Shown one piece after another: positions 35,335-44,628 of a stretch of DNA of 64,000 nt. This stretch comes from Novosphingobium meiothermophilum (lineage in GTDB: Bacteria > Pseudomonadota > Alphaproteobacteria > Sphingomonadales > Sphingomonadaceae), in the NCBI RefSeq assembly GCF_003171715.1, contig NZ_QGHL01000001.1:19494-83493 (forward strand), in the 5' to 3' direction. How positions within the stretch are numbered: the first letter of the stretch is position 1; each line of letters begins with the position of its first letter. The position numbers and the translations under genes were made by a program. The notes beneath the pieces were generated by a model that saw only the letters and a list, made by a program, of their open reading frames with translations, had not been told where the DNA came from and did not search any database.

Positions 35335-35354
35335 ATGTTTCCCTGGGGAAACAT
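35335..35354. promoter_or_regulatory. parS-like site next to parB
   Basis: ATGTTTCCCTGGGGAAACAT, the longest version with 9-bp perfect arms, 36 bp from the parB stop codon. Confidence 0.8.
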
Positions 35355-35390
35355 GGGGCAGGGCAGGGCGGCAAGGGCCGCTGCCGACCA

Positions 35391-36518
35391 TCAGCTGATG
35401 AAGCTCCGGCCTTCGTCTTCCAGCGCGTTCAGCGCTTCGAGCGCCATGTCCAGCATCCCTTCAAGGTGCACCCCCGACCCGGCATGAAGGCGCAGCGTCA
35501 CGCCCTGCCGGTTGATCGAGCGGATGGTGACAGCGGGGCGCCCAGCCCGGCCAAGCAGCACGATCTCCTTCGCAGGCGCGTCCTTGTCCGTCTCCGGCGC
35601 GGCCAGCAGGCGCTGGATCACCTGCGCCGGGGGCACGGCAGGCCGGCCCGATCCGCGGCGTTCGGCCTGCTCGCGCGCCAACGCCCTGGCCTCGCGCAGG
35701 ATGGCCGGGGCCTTCTCGCGGTTGTCGAGCGCCTGCGCAAGCGGATAGGCCGGTTTGAGCTGCACCTCGGCAGGGCTGGCAAAGGCCGCCACGACCTGAT
35801 CGGGCAGGCCCGCCACCTTGAGCATCTTTGACAGCCAGCCCTTCGAGAGCTTGAGCCGTTCGGCCATGCGCGTCAGATGGTTCCCGTAGTGGTCTTTCAG
35901 CGCCTGCGCATAGTTGCGCGCCCGTTCCAGATCGGAAACGTCCTTGCGCGCGCGGTTCTCCAGATCCGCAAGCCGGAAGGCGGCTTCATCGTCAAGCTGG
36001 ACGACCTGCGCCAGAAACTGCATTTGCGGCCACGAATTGGCGCGCAGCCATGAAATCGACCAGTGCCGCCGCGTGCCCGCGATCACCTCGTAATCGTGGT
36101 CGGGGTCGCCCTCGATCCGGCGGACCACCGCGGGCACTTTCTGCCCCCCTTCGGCAATGATCGAATCGATCAGTTCGCGGCAGGATTCCTCGCTCAGGTG
36201 TTCGTAGGACCGGGCATTGCCCGTCCACACCCGCACGCGCGCCGGATCGAGCAGAAGCTGCGTCACCTGCCGCACTTCGCCCGATGCCACGCGCGCCAGA
36301 GCACTTTCCCGGCCCAGCAGCGTGGTCCCGCGCAGCCGCTCGGAACGGGGGGGCTGGGCTGGTGATGCGGTTTGCCCGGCGGCCTGCGGCGCGGGGGAGG
36401 GGGGTGCCGATTCGCCGCTGCCTCCGGCTTGCGGGAGATGCGGCGATTTTGCTTCGGTTTCAATGACTTCTTCATCCGCCAGAAGGCTGGCGAGATAATC
36501 GGACTGCTTACGCGCCAT
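35391..36518 (-). CDS. parB: Partition protein ParB
   Basis: 375 residues with AGGGAG before the ATG. After a Pro/Ala-rich N-terminus, the ParB N-terminal domain begins near residue 85 (QLLLDPARVRVWTGNARSYEHLSEESCRELIDSI..GGQKVPAVVRR..YEVIAGTRRHWS). The central HTH domain contains LERARNYAQALKDHYGNHLTRMAERLKLSKGWLSKMLKVAGLP. The C-terminal part is a probable dimerisation domain. It should bind the three parS-like palindromes downstream and act with ParA in segregation. Confidence 0.95.
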   Translation of the reverse strand: MARKQSDYLASLLADEEVIETEAKSPHLPQAGGSGESAPPSPAPQAAGQTASPAQPPRSERLRGTTLLGRESALARVASGEVRQVTQLLLDPARVRVWTGNARSYEHLSEESCRELIDSIIAEGGQKVPAVVRRIEGDPDHDYEVIAGTRRHWSISWLRANSWPQMQFLAQVVQLDDEAAFRLADLENRARKDVSDLERARNYAQALKDHYGNHLTRMAERLKLSKGWLSKMLKVAGLPDQVVAAFASPAEVQLKPAYPLAQALDNREKAPAILREARALAREQAERRGSGRPAVPPAQVIQRLLAAPETDKDAPAKEIVLLGRAGRPAVTIRSINRQGVTLRLHAGSGVHLEGMLDMALEALNALEDEGRSFIS

Positions 36519-36583
36519 GGGTCATCTCCCTTGTAATGACGCGGAACATAAAGCGAACATGGCCCTGTAGGAAAGCGGCGGCG

Positions 36584-37786
36584 TCAGACATGGATCACGT
36601 CCTCCTCGCGCGCAGGCGCCACCCGGCCCCAGCCGGCCCGCACGAGCTGTTCGATCTGGCCCATCGCCTCGTCCAGATTGGCGCGGCAGCGCTTGTGCGT
36701 GCGCGGGGTGCCGATGGGGCGTTCCAGTTCGTAGATCGTCATCATGCGCAGCGCCGCGTGGCTGATCTCCGCGCTTTCAAGGATCGGCACGGGCAGCAGC
36801 GCGGGGCCGAAGGTCTGCTCCATGATGGTGCGCACCATTTCATGGCTGGGATCGCCGCCATCGAACTTGGAACAGATCAGCCGGACGAAGCTGTAATCCA
36901 CCGCGATGCCCGCTTCGATCAGCTGCGCGATCACCTGATCCATCATCGAAAGGAATTGCACGGTGGAACAGAAATCGGGCGTGGTGGCCGCCAGCGGCAC
37001 CAGCAAGGCATTGGCCGCCTGCATCACCGCAAGGCTGATCGTGCCAAGCGCGGGCGGCGGATCGAGGATGACCACGTCATAGTCACGCGCCATGTCCATT
37101 AGCCCGGCCTTGAGCTTGCGGAATCGCGCCGCCAGCACCGACTGCCCATCGGCCCCGGCAGCGGCCAGTTCATATTCCACATCGAACAGTTCAAGATTCG
37201 AGGGGATCAGATCGACATTCGGCCAGGGCGTGCGCTTGACCGCATAGAGCAGGTCGGTCTGCGTCGGGTCGATCGAGAGATAGGGATAGAGCGTTTCGTC
37301 GCGGGTGATGTTGAAATGCGGGTTGAACCCGAACAGCGTGGTGGTGGTGGCCTGGCTGTCGCAGTCCACCACCAGCACGCGGTATCCCTGCACCGCGAAA
37401 TAGTGGGCAAGGTGCGTGGTGACGGTGGACTTGCCCACGCCCCCCTTGAAGTTCTGCACCGCGATGATGGCGGGCACGTCATCCGGGCCGCGCGCGGGCG
37501 ATGCGCCCAGAACCTCGCGCATCCGCAGCATGTCTTCCATCGAATAACCGATGCGCCGCCCGTTCTCCCCGGCGGGGGGAGGGGGCAGGCGGCCATCATC
37601 CTCGGCCATGCGGATGCGGTTGGTGGAGCAGCCCAGAAGCTGCGCGGCCTCGGCAATTCCGAAGCGGACATTGAGCCCCTTGCGGCTTTCGGGCAGAAAG
37701 GCCTTGCGCCGCAGCCGCTCGATCATCTTCTCGCCCGCTGAGGCAAGATCACCGATCTGGCTGACGATTGCATTGGGATTTGTCAT
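36584..37786 (-). CDS. parA: Partition ATPase ParA
   Basis: 400 residues from the ATG at 37786. An N-terminal MerR-like HTH (RFGIAEAAQLLGCSTNRIRMAEDDGRLPPP) precedes the deviant Walker A NFKGGVGKST (about residues 112-121); VVDCDSQATTT and YDVVILDPPPALG follow. This is the large, self-regulating ParA type (Ia-like), so it probably represses its own operon. It is the first gene of parA-parB-repA, with a 65-bp gap to parB. A TTG at 37837 would add 17 residues but lacks support. Confidence 0.95.
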   Translation of the reverse strand: MTNPNAIVSQIGDLASAGEKMIERLRRKAFLPESRKGLNVRFGIAEAAQLLGCSTNRIRMAEDDGRLPPPPAGENGRRIGYSMEDMLRMREVLGASPARGPDDVPAIIAVQNFKGGVGKSTVTTHLAHYFAVQGYRVLVVDCDSQATTTTLFGFNPHFNITRDETLYPYLSIDPTQTDLLYAVKRTPWPNVDLIPSNLELFDVEYELAAAGADGQSVLAARFRKLKAGLMDMARDYDVVILDPPPALGTISLAVMQAANALLVPLAATTPDFCSTVQFLSMMDQVIAQLIEAGIAVDYSFVRLICSKFDGGDPSHEMVRTIMEQTFGPALLPVPILESAEISHAALRMMTIYELERPIGTPRTHKRCRANLDEAMGQIEQLVRAGWGRVAPAREEDVIHV

Positions 37787-37874
37787 GGCCCGCCTGTTTG
37801 AAGCTATTCCGCCAAAGAGATAGCGGATTTCCTTCAATCACGCAATTGACGGCCAGAACTTGTTTCTTGGCGCG

Positions 37875-37914
37875 GATATTGTGCCGCGCGCGATGAAATG
37901 CCCCAGATATTGTG
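37875..37914 (-). repeat. Direct repeats upstream of parA, possible operator
   Basis: CACAATATC (minus strand) occurs twice, at 37875-37883 and 37906-37914, 31 bp apart, each near a GC-rich box (GCGG/GGCC). The spacing is about three helical turns. It is a candidate site for ParA autoregulation. Confidence 0.4.
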
Positions 37915-38020
37915 GCCGCCCGGTCTCCCCGCCTCCCGGCCTCCAGAATGGCAGACCGCCGGCGGGCAGGGGCAACGGTGCGAATCGTCCCGGTCGCACG
38001 TCAGATCGCCGCCTGTCGGA

Positions 38021-39679
38021 TCAGGACAGGATCCGCAAGCTCTCGCCCCGGCGCGCTTCGCAGCGTGCCGCAATGCCGCGCGTGAACCGGGGGGAGAGCA
38101 CGGTGGAAACGGTGACGAAATCGGCCACGGCCGCATCGGGCGTGATCGTGACGAGGGTATAGCCCTTCATGTCCTGATCGCAGAACGCCACTTCCGGGCT
38201 TTGCGCCGCAATGATCCGGCCAAGCCCCGGAAGGATCGAGCCATAGGACGGGCTGGTGATCGCGGTTGTGCCGAACTCGGCGCCGATCCGGTTCCCGGCA
38301 TCATCGTGAAGATCGTTCGCCCACGCGGCATGGCTGTCGCCCGCAAAGGCGAGCGGGTTGGCGCCCACTTCGCGCAGCATGGCATAAAGCCGTTCGCGGG
38401 CAGGGGGATAGCCATCCCACGCATCCAAGTTGAAGGGCAGGCCCGCCTTGAACGCGGCCTGCGACTGCGCGACGAGGGCGCGGTAGTTTTCGGGCAGCTT
38501 GGCCAGAAGTGCGGCGAACGCTTCCTCGCCAAGGCCCGCGCGCAGATCCGGCCCCGGAACGCGCGCGAGGATGACCTGATTGCCCAGCAACTGCCATGGC
38601 TTGCCCGCCCTGACCGAGGCGTCGAAGGTGTTCTTCAGCCATTGCAACTGGCCCGCGCCGAGCATCTCGCGCGAGGGATCCTGCCGTGCGGCAAGCATGG
38701 CGGCCACTTCTGCGGCATCGGGCGTGGCGCCCTTGGCGGCGATCTGCCGGGACCGGGCGAGCAGGCGCGTTTCGACCATGGCCAGCGTTGCCAGATCGCC
38801 GAACTCGAAGCTGCGATAGATGGCAGCGGGATCGCTTCCGGCGCGGGGGGAGCGGATCGGCATCCATTCGAACCATGCCTTAAGCGCGGCGGCCTTGCGT
38901 GCGGCCCATGTGCCTTCGCTGGCGGGCGTGTGGTTTTCTGCCCCGCCCAGCCAGGAATCGTTGGCGGTCTCGTGATCGTCCCATACGCAGATGAACGCAG
39001 CGCGGGCGTGGGCGGCCTGAAGCGCGGGGTCGGTCTTTGCCTGTGCATGGCGGCGGCGATAGTCGTCCAGCGTCACGGTCTCGTGCACGGGATCGGGAAT
39101 GCGCCCGATCTTCTGTCCGATCTCCGCGCCATAGCCATCGGCGCCATATTCGTAGATGTAGTCGCCAAGGTGGATCACCGCATCAAGCCGGTCGAGCGCG
39201 GCCATATCGGCAAAGGCATTGAAGAATCCGCCCGACCAGAGCTGGCACGAGACCACCGCCAGCACGAGATCATCGGTGCGCCCCACCGGCAGCGTGCGGA
39301 AGCGGCCCCTGGGCGATGCGGTGCCATCTTGGCAGACGAACCAGAACCAGTAATCGCTGGCTGGCTTCAGTCCGGAAACCTCGGCCTTGGCGGTATTGTC
39401 GGCCGCGGCTGCGGCGATGACCTTGCCCGATTTCACCGGCTTGCCATCGGCGGATGCGGCCACGTGCCAGACCAGCGGCACATCGCCGGTCACACCATCG
39501 GCCACGGTGGCGCGGGTCCAGATCACCGCGCCGTCGGCGGCAGGATCGCCGCTGGCGACGCCATGCAGGAACCGCGCGGTCCTGAGCGAGGGCGCGGCCG
39601 CCGCCGCCGGGGCAAGGCCCATCCCGGTTCCCGCACCCATGGCGGCGAGCAGGCTGCGGCGGTTGATCTTCAGGGTCAT
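38021..39679 (-). CDS. phoD: Alkaline phosphatase D family protein
   Basis: 552 residues. The N-terminus INRRSLLAAMGAGTGMGLAPAAAAA is a Tat signal with RRSLL. PhoD features in order: an N-terminal FnIII-like domain (FLHGVASGDPAADGAVIWTRAT), the metallophosphoesterase core VVSCQL..LDAVIHLGDYIYEYG, VWDDHETANDSW and LAFAGDSHAAWANDL. It is an extracytoplasmic phosphodiesterase/phosphomonoesterase that likely serves phosphate acquisition. It is transcribed toward the parA promoter region and divergent from the GMC gene. No clear Pho box was seen. Confidence 0.9.
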   Translation of the reverse strand: MTLKINRRSLLAAMGAGTGMGLAPAAAAAPSLRTARFLHGVASGDPAADGAVIWTRATVADGVTGDVPLVWHVAASADGKPVKSGKVIAAAAADNTAKAEVSGLKPASDYWFWFVCQDGTASPRGRFRTLPVGRTDDLVLAVVSCQLWSGGFFNAFADMAALDRLDAVIHLGDYIYEYGADGYGAEIGQKIGRIPDPVHETVTLDDYRRRHAQAKTDPALQAAHARAAFICVWDDHETANDSWLGGAENHTPASEGTWAARKAAALKAWFEWMPIRSPRAGSDPAAIYRSFEFGDLATLAMVETRLLARSRQIAAKGATPDAAEVAAMLAARQDPSREMLGAGQLQWLKNTFDASVRAGKPWQLLGNQVILARVPGPDLRAGLGEEAFAALLAKLPENYRALVAQSQAAFKAGLPFNLDAWDGYPPARERLYAMLREVGANPLAFAGDSHAAWANDLHDDAGNRIGAEFGTTAITSPSYGSILPGLGRIIAAQSPEVAFCDQDMKGYTLVTITPDAAVADFVTVSTVLSPRFTRGIAARCEARRGESLRILS

Positions 39680-39791
39680 CGGTAGTCGGGCCTTCCGGGC
39701 GTGGGGTGGGGGGCTGTGCTGTCCATGTCGTGCGATGATTGCAGCCTGAAGACGACATCCCTTTCCGATCCCGTCGCCTTCACGCTTGCCA

Positions 39792-39807
39792 TTAATCGTG
39801 CGCTTAA
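39792..39807. promoter_or_regulatory. TTAATC-N6-TTAA element before the GMC gene
   Basis: It lies 42 bp upstream of the GMC start; the same TTAATC-N6-TTAA occurs at 51229-51244, 32 bp upstream of the nitronate monooxygenase. Short, so chance is possible. Confidence 0.3.
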
Positions 39808-39849
39808 TTACCCCTTTGTCAATAAGACGTGACGGATTCGGGACAGGTG

Positions 39850-41538
39850 ATGCTGATGGCGCAGGATGCGTTCGATTTCATCGTGATCGGGGCGGGAAGT
39901 GCAGGCGCGGTGCTGGCCGCGCGCCTTTCCGAAGACCCCATGGTGCGGGTGCTGCTGCTGGAGGCGGGCGGCAAGAACACGTCGGTGCTGGTGCGCATGC
40001 CCGCGGGCGTGGGCACGCTCATCAAGCAGAAGAGCCGCCACAACTGGGGTTTCTGGAGCGAGCCTGAGCCGCACATGGACGGCCGCCGCATGTGGCATCC
40101 GCGGGGACGTGGGCTGGGCGGATCATCGGCGATCAACGGCATGGTCTATATCCGGGGCCACGCCCGCGATTATGACCAGTGGCGGCAGATGGGGCTTGAG
40201 GGGTGGTCCTATGCCGATGTCCTGCCCTATTTCCGCAAGGCCGAGGATTATTGCGCCAATGATCCCGATGCGCGGCCCGACGCCTTCCACGGCAAGGGCG
40301 GGCCGCTGAAGGTGAACTGGGGCGAAAACGGGGATCATCCGCTTTACCGCGGGCTGATCGAGGCCGGGCGGCAGGCCGGGCACCGGCTGACCGAGGATTT
40401 CAACGGGGCCGAGCAGGAAGGTTTCGGGCGCTATCAGCTGACCATCAACGATGGCCAGCGCTGGAGCGCAGCGCGCGGATACCTGACGCCGATTGCGGGC
40501 ACGCGCCGCAATCTGGAGATCGTGACCGGCGCGCGGGTGCACCGCGTGGTGGTGGACGAGGGCCGCGCGGTGGGCGTGGAATATTCGCTGGACGGCAAGG
40601 GCAGGCAGGTGCGCACCGCGCGTGCGGTGCGCGAGGTGCTGCTGTGCGCGGGCGCGTTCCAGAGCCCGCAGATCCTGATGCTTTCCGGCATCGGCGATCC
40701 GGAAAAGCTCAAGGCGAAGGGCATCACCCCGGTCCACGCGCTGAAGGGCGTGGGCGAGAACCTTCAGGATCACCTCGATGTCACGCTCAATTGGGCCTGC
40801 ACGCAGCCGATTTCACTCTACAACGAAATCAAGGGGTTGCGGCAACTGAAGGTGGGGCTGCAATATCTGCTCACGGGCAAGGGCACCGGGCGGCAGAACG
40901 GGCTTGAGGCGGGCGCCTTCCTCAAATCGCGCCCCGATCTGGACCGGCCCGACTTGCAGATGCACTTCGTCATCGCGATCATGCAGGAACATGCCAAGGT
41001 CAAGGCGGACCGCGACGGCTTTACCATCCACGTCTGCCAGCTTCGGCCGGAAAGCCGGGGCAGGGTGGGGCTGGCCAGCAACGATCCTTATGACGATCCA
41101 TCGATCCTTGCCAATTTCATGGCCGCCGAGGAAGACCGGCGCGCGGTGCGCGAGGGCATTCGCATGGCCCGCCAGGTGGCCGCGCAGCCTGCGCTTGATC
41201 CCTATCGCGGCGAGGAAATCTGGCCGGGCGCGCATGTCGATACCGATGCCGAGATCGACGCCTGGGTGCGCGCGAAGGGCGAGACGATCTATCACCCCGT
41301 GGGCACCGCGAAGATGGGCCTGCGCGATGATCCCATGGCCGTGGTGGACAAGGACTGCCGCGTGATCGGGCTTGAGGGCCTGCGCGTGGTCGATGCGTCG
41401 GTCATGCCCACGCTGATCGGTGGCAATACCAATGCGCCCACGATCATGATTGCCGAAAAGATCGCCGACGTGATCCGGGGCAGGGCGGCCCTTGCGCCCG
41501 AAGCCCCGGAAATCGGGCAGGCGGCAGAGGCGGCCTAG
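39850..41538 (+). CDS. GMC-family FAD oxidoreductase (choline dehydrogenase-like)
   Basis: 562 residues from the ATG at 39850; ATG 39856 and GTG 39829 are in-frame alternatives. ADP-binding motif DFIVIGAGSAGAVLAARLSED at the N-terminus, the GMC signature GRGLGGSSAINGMVYIRGH, and the C-terminal catalytic region IYHPVGTAKMG..LRVVDASVMPTLIGGNTNAPTIMIAEK with the family His and Asn. It oxidises an alcohol to an aldehyde. Its 3' end overlaps the convergent HSL-type hydrolase by 4 bases. Confidence 0.9.
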   Translation: MLMAQDAFDFIVIGAGSAGAVLAARLSEDPMVRVLLLEAGGKNTSVLVRMPAGVGTLIKQKSRHNWGFWSEPEPHMDGRRMWHPRGRGLGGSSAINGMVYIRGHARDYDQWRQMGLEGWSYADVLPYFRKAEDYCANDPDARPDAFHGKGGPLKVNWGENGDHPLYRGLIEAGRQAGHRLTEDFNGAEQEGFGRYQLTINDGQRWSAARGYLTPIAGTRRNLEIVTGARVHRVVVDEGRAVGVEYSLDGKGRQVRTARAVREVLLCAGAFQSPQILMLSGIGDPEKLKAKGITPVHALKGVGENLQDHLDVTLNWACTQPISLYNEIKGLRQLKVGLQYLLTGKGTGRQNGLEAGAFLKSRPDLDRPDLQMHFVIAIMQEHAKVKADRDGFTIHVCQLRPESRGRVGLASNDPYDDPSILANFMAAEEDRRAVREGIRMARQVAAQPALDPYRGEEIWPGAHVDTDAEIDAWVRAKGETIYHPVGTAKMGLRDDPMAVVDKDCRVIGLEGLRVVDASVMPTLIGGNTNAPTIMIAEKIADVIRGRAALAPEAPEIGQAAEAA

Positions 41539-42464
41539 GCGGCCAGCGCCGCCTTCAGCCGCGCGCCCGCGCGCTCGATCCACACGAGCGCATCGGGCAC
41601 GGCCTCGAACATCGAGAAGAAACCGTGGATCATGCCGGGGGCGGTCATGCAGTCCACCGGGGTGCCTGCCGCGGCCAGCGCATCGGCATAGGCAAGGCCC
41701 TCGTCGCGCAGCGGATCGTATTCGGCCACGATCACCGTGGCGGGCGGCAGGCCTGAAAGATCGTGCGCGCGCAGCACCGCGGCCAGGGGGTGGGGATTGC
41801 CGCAATCGCCCACATAGTGGTTCCAGAACCACTGCATCATCTGCGTTGACAGGAAATAGTTGCCGCCGCCGTTCTCGGCATAGGACGGGCGGGTGAAATC
41901 GGCATCGGTGACGGGATAGATCAGCAACTGGTGGGCAAGCGCCGGGCCGCCTTCATCGCGCAGGCGCAGCGCCACCGCAGCGGCCAGATTGCCGCCCGCG
42001 CTGTCACCGGCCACGGCAAGGCGCGCCGGATCGATGCCGAGATCGGCGGCATTCTCCACCGCCCAGAGCAGCGCATCGTGGCAATCGTCGAGCGGGCCGG
42101 GGAAGGGGGTTTCGGGCGCAAGGCGATAATCGACCGAAAGCACCGCCGCCCCGCTGGCCACGGCCAACGCGCGCGCGGTGGCATCGTGCGTGTCGAGATC
42201 GCCGATCACCCAACCGCCGCCGTGATAGAACAGCACCAGCGGCGGATTGGCCCCGGCGCCTTCGGGCTTGTAGAGCCGCGCGCCGATGGTGCGGCCCGGC
42301 AGATCGAGCGAGAGATTGCGCACTTCGGCAACGGCGGGCGGCGGCCCCATCTGGATCGGGCGGTTCATCTCGCGCAGGGCCGCAGGCGTGACCGTGGCAT
42401 AATCCACCGGGGGCATCTGCGCGAAGAAGCCCAGCAGGGCCTCGACCTGGGGGTTGAGTGTCAT
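41535..42464 (-). CDS. Alpha/beta hydrolase of the hormone-sensitive lipase (HSL) family
   Basis: 309 residues. HGGG oxyanion motif in LFYHGGGWVIGD, nucleophile elbow GDSAGG, the Asp-containing AEYDPLRDEG and the catalytic His in GMIHGFFSM. No signal peptide, so cytoplasmic. It is the last cistron of the SDR-SnoaL-SDR-epimerase-hydrolase unit. Probably hydrolyses an ester or lactone formed by upstream oxidation, such as a Baeyer-Villiger-like product. Confidence 0.9.
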   Translation of the reverse strand: MTLNPQVEALLGFFAQMPPVDYATVTPAALREMNRPIQMGPPPAVAEVRNLSLDLPGRTIGARLYKPEGAGANPPLVLFYHGGGWVIGDLDTHDATARALAVASGAAVLSVDYRLAPETPFPGPLDDCHDALLWAVENAADLGIDPARLAVAGDSAGGNLAAAVALRLRDEGGPALAHQLLIYPVTDADFTRPSYAENGGGNYFLSTQMMQWFWNHYVGDCGNPHPLAAVLRAHDLSGLPPATVIVAEYDPLRDEGLAYADALAAAGTPVDCMTAPGMIHGFFSMFEAVPDALVWIERAGARLKAALAA

Positions 42465-42491
42465 CGGGTTCTGTCCTTATCCGACCGGGTT

Positions 42492-43394
42492 TCAACCGAA
42501 TTGCGCGACGATTTCGGCAACGGCCGCCGCCACATCGCCCCGACGATAGCCCAGCAGCGCGGTTTCGCCAGCGTCGGGTTCGTAACGGATCGTGTTGCCG
42601 CGCCCCTGCGGGATGGCGACATCGGGCAGGAGCGGCAGTTCCTCGTCGCGCGCTTCGAGCGTCACGGGATTGCCGACCGCATCGAAAAAGAGCTGGAAGT
42701 AGTCGCGGAACGAGAGGTTCTCGTCGCCCACGAGATAGGCCTTGCCCGGCTCTCCGCGCAGGAGCGCGCCTTCGATCGCTTCGGACAGCGAACGGAACGA
42801 CATGAAGTTGGTGCCGCCGGTGGGCGCGAAGAAGGGGACAGGGATATTGCCCTTGGCCCACTGCACATAGGGTTCGAAGATGGCGCTGGGCAGGCCCGCC
42901 ACGGTGCCGACCATGAAGGGCGCGTTGACGCTGATCACGTCGAAGCCGGGACGGCCCTCGGCGCGCGCGCCTTCGCAGGCGGCAAGGCGCGACTGGATAT
43001 AGACATTGCCCGCGATCAGTTCGGGCGCGGCCTGCGGATAGAAGCTGCCAAGCTGCACCGCGCGGGACATGCCTGCCTCGCGCGCGGCGGCGAACACGGC
43101 GGGCAGGGCCAGGTGATTGGCCTTGTGCAGCCATGCGGCGAAATCCGCACCTTGCGGAACGTGGCGCGGATCGTTGCCGGCGGCAAAGACCATCCAGTCA
43201 AAACCGCCAAGCCGATCGGCGGTGAAATCGCCCGCCACGTAATCGCCCTGCATGTAGCCCAGCGTGGTGAGCGCGGTTCCCGCAGGGGCGGCCGCGCCGC
43301 GCCCGGAAATGGTCACATCGTGGCCTTGCGCCGCCAGATGAAGCGCGGCGTGGCCGCCGAGCGCGCCAGTGCCGCCGATAACGAGGACTTTCAT
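42492..43394 (-). CDS. NAD(P)-dependent epimerase/dehydratase-like (atypical SDR)
   Basis: 300 residues from the ATG at 43394 with AGGGAGAAGAAC upstream. N-terminal Rossmann motif KVLVIGGTGALGG and the atypical-SDR pattern TISGRG, VFAAGNDPRHVPQGADFAAWLHKAN. The classical YxxxK is not evident, which is common for NmrA/isoflavone-reductase-like members. Gap of 27 bases to the hydrolase and 11 to the SDR. It may reduce a conjugated or keto intermediate. Confidence 0.75.
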   Translation of the reverse strand: MKVLVIGGTGALGGHAALHLAAQGHDVTISGRGAAAPAGTALTTLGYMQGDYVAGDFTADRLGGFDWMVFAAGNDPRHVPQGADFAAWLHKANHLALPAVFAAAREAGMSRAVQLGSFYPQAAPELIAGNVYIQSRLAACEGARAEGRPGFDVISVNAPFMVGTVAGLPSAIFEPYVQWAKGNIPVPFFAPTGGTNFMSFRSLSEAIEGALLRGEPGKAYLVGDENLSFRDYFQLFFDAVGNPVTLEARDEELPLLPDVAIPQGRGNTIRYEPDAGETALLGYRRGDVAAAVAEIVAQFG

Positions 43395-43405
43395 GTTCTT
43401 CTCCC

Positions 43406-44203
43406 TCAGGATGGGGTGTTCACCACGGGAAGCGGTGCAAGATCGGGGCTGCGGCGCAGCAGGTTGCCGCCATCGGCGGCGATGCACTGCCCGGTGATCC
43501 ACGCGCTTTCATCGCCCGCCAGAAAGCGCACCGCGCCGGCAATGTCGGCCGGTTCGCCAAGCCGGCCCAGCGGGTATTCGGGCAGGAAAGCCTGATCGGT
43601 GCCGCCTTCGAACATCCCGGCGGTCGCGCCCGAACGGGTCAGGCCGGGGCGCACCGCGTTGACCCGGATGCCACAGGGGCCAAGTTCATCGGCGGCCATG
43701 CGCACCAGCCCTTCAAGCGCGGCCTTGGCCACGTGATAGGCGGCAAGGTGGCGGAAGGTGAGCACCGCCGCGCCGGAGGAAAGGCACACGATCGACCCGC
43801 CCGGCGGCATCAGCGGGGCGGCGGCGCGGATCACGTGGAAGGCGGATATGACATTGATTTCAAAGGCATCGCGCAGATCCTGCGGCTCATGTTCGATCAG
43901 CGGCCTGAAGCCGCCGCCGCCCACGGTGGCAAAGGCGATGTCAAGCCGCCCGGCCAGCGCATGGGCCGCGCGCACGGCCCCGGCCACGGCCGCTTCGTCG
44001 CAGGCATCGCCGGTGAAGGTGTGGACATCGGCCCCCGGCACGGCATCGCGGATGCGCGCGGCGACCTCGGCCAGTCCGTCGGCCCGGCGCGCCATGAGGG
44101 CAAGGCGCGCGCCATCACGCGCAAGGGCAAGTGCCGATGCTTCGGCAATGGCCCCGGTAGCACCGGTGACGAAGGCGGTTTTCCCGGAAAGCGGGCCGTT
44201 CAT
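43406..44203 (-). CDS. Short-chain dehydrogenase/reductase
   Basis: 265 residues from the ATG at 44203 (ATGA overlap with the SnoaL-like gene). Cofactor loop VTGATGAIAEASA, VGGGGF in place of NNAG, active-site Ser in IVCLSSGAA and YHVAK (Tyr-x3-Lys), and ITGQCIAADGGN at the end. It is NAD(P)-dependent. The substitution of the NNAG motif is unusual but the catalytic residues are retained. Confidence 0.85.
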   Translation of the reverse strand: MNGPLSGKTAFVTGATGAIAEASALALARDGARLALMARRADGLAEVAARIRDAVPGADVHTFTGDACDEAAVAGAVRAAHALAGRLDIAFATVGGGGFRPLIEHEPQDLRDAFEINVISAFHVIRAAAPLMPPGGSIVCLSSGAAVLTFRHLAAYHVAKAALEGLVRMAADELGPCGIRVNAVRPGLTRSGATAGMFEGGTDQAFLPEYPLGRLGEPADIAGAVRFLAGDESAWITGQCIAADGGNLLRRSPDLAPLPVVNTPS

Positions 44204-44628
44204 CCTGCATTCGCCCCGGCGCTGTGCACGGGGCGCAGTTCTTCCCAATCGACGATCAGGGTGCGGCGGGTGAACTTCCACATGCCACCTTCGCGCCGCC
44301 ATGCGTCCTGATAGCGGATCGCCCAGACCAGCAGCCGGTCGCCATCGGGCCTGGTCAGGCGGTGTTCGGCGGTGGAGCGGGTTTCGCCTTCGGCGCTCTC
44401 GCCGCTCACGGTCACGTCCATATCGTGCACCACGTGGCGCGTGGCGGTGAAGGCATGGGCGAGATGGTCGATCGAGCCGAGGTTTGCCTCAAGCCCGGTG
44501 ATGGCAAAGCCGGGGCCGCTGATCGTCACGTCATCGGCCAGCACTTCGCGCCACAGCGCCTTGTCGCGCCGGTCCGCGCCAAGGGCATAGCGTTCGGCCG
44601 TGCGGCGCAGGGCATCGCGCTCGGTCAT
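44200..44628 (-). CDS. SnoaL-like / nuclear transport factor 2 fold protein
   Basis: 142 residues, coupled at both ends by 4-base overlaps. DALRRTAERYALGADRRDKALWREVLADDVTISGPG, followed by HLAHAFTATRHVVHDMDVTVSGE..W..RYQDAWRREGGMWKFTRRTLIVDWEE, is a typical SnoaL_4 layout. The fold covers isomerases, dehydratases, cyclases and hydroxylase small subunits. Ketosteroid-isomerase-like action fits the neighbouring ketosteroid-dehydrogenase-like gene but is unproven. Confidence 0.85.
   Translation of the reverse strand: MTERDALRRTAERYALGADRRDKALWREVLADDVTISGPGFAITGLEANLGSIDHLAHAFTATRHVVHDMDVTVSGESAEGETRSTAEHRLTRPDGDRLLVWAIRYQDAWRREGGMWKFTRRTLIVDWEELRPVHSAGANAG

Noticed and set aside
33749..37786. 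A repABC operon
   Set aside because: The initiator is an RPA-family protein, not RepC. The order parA-parB-initiator is similar but the replication protein differs.
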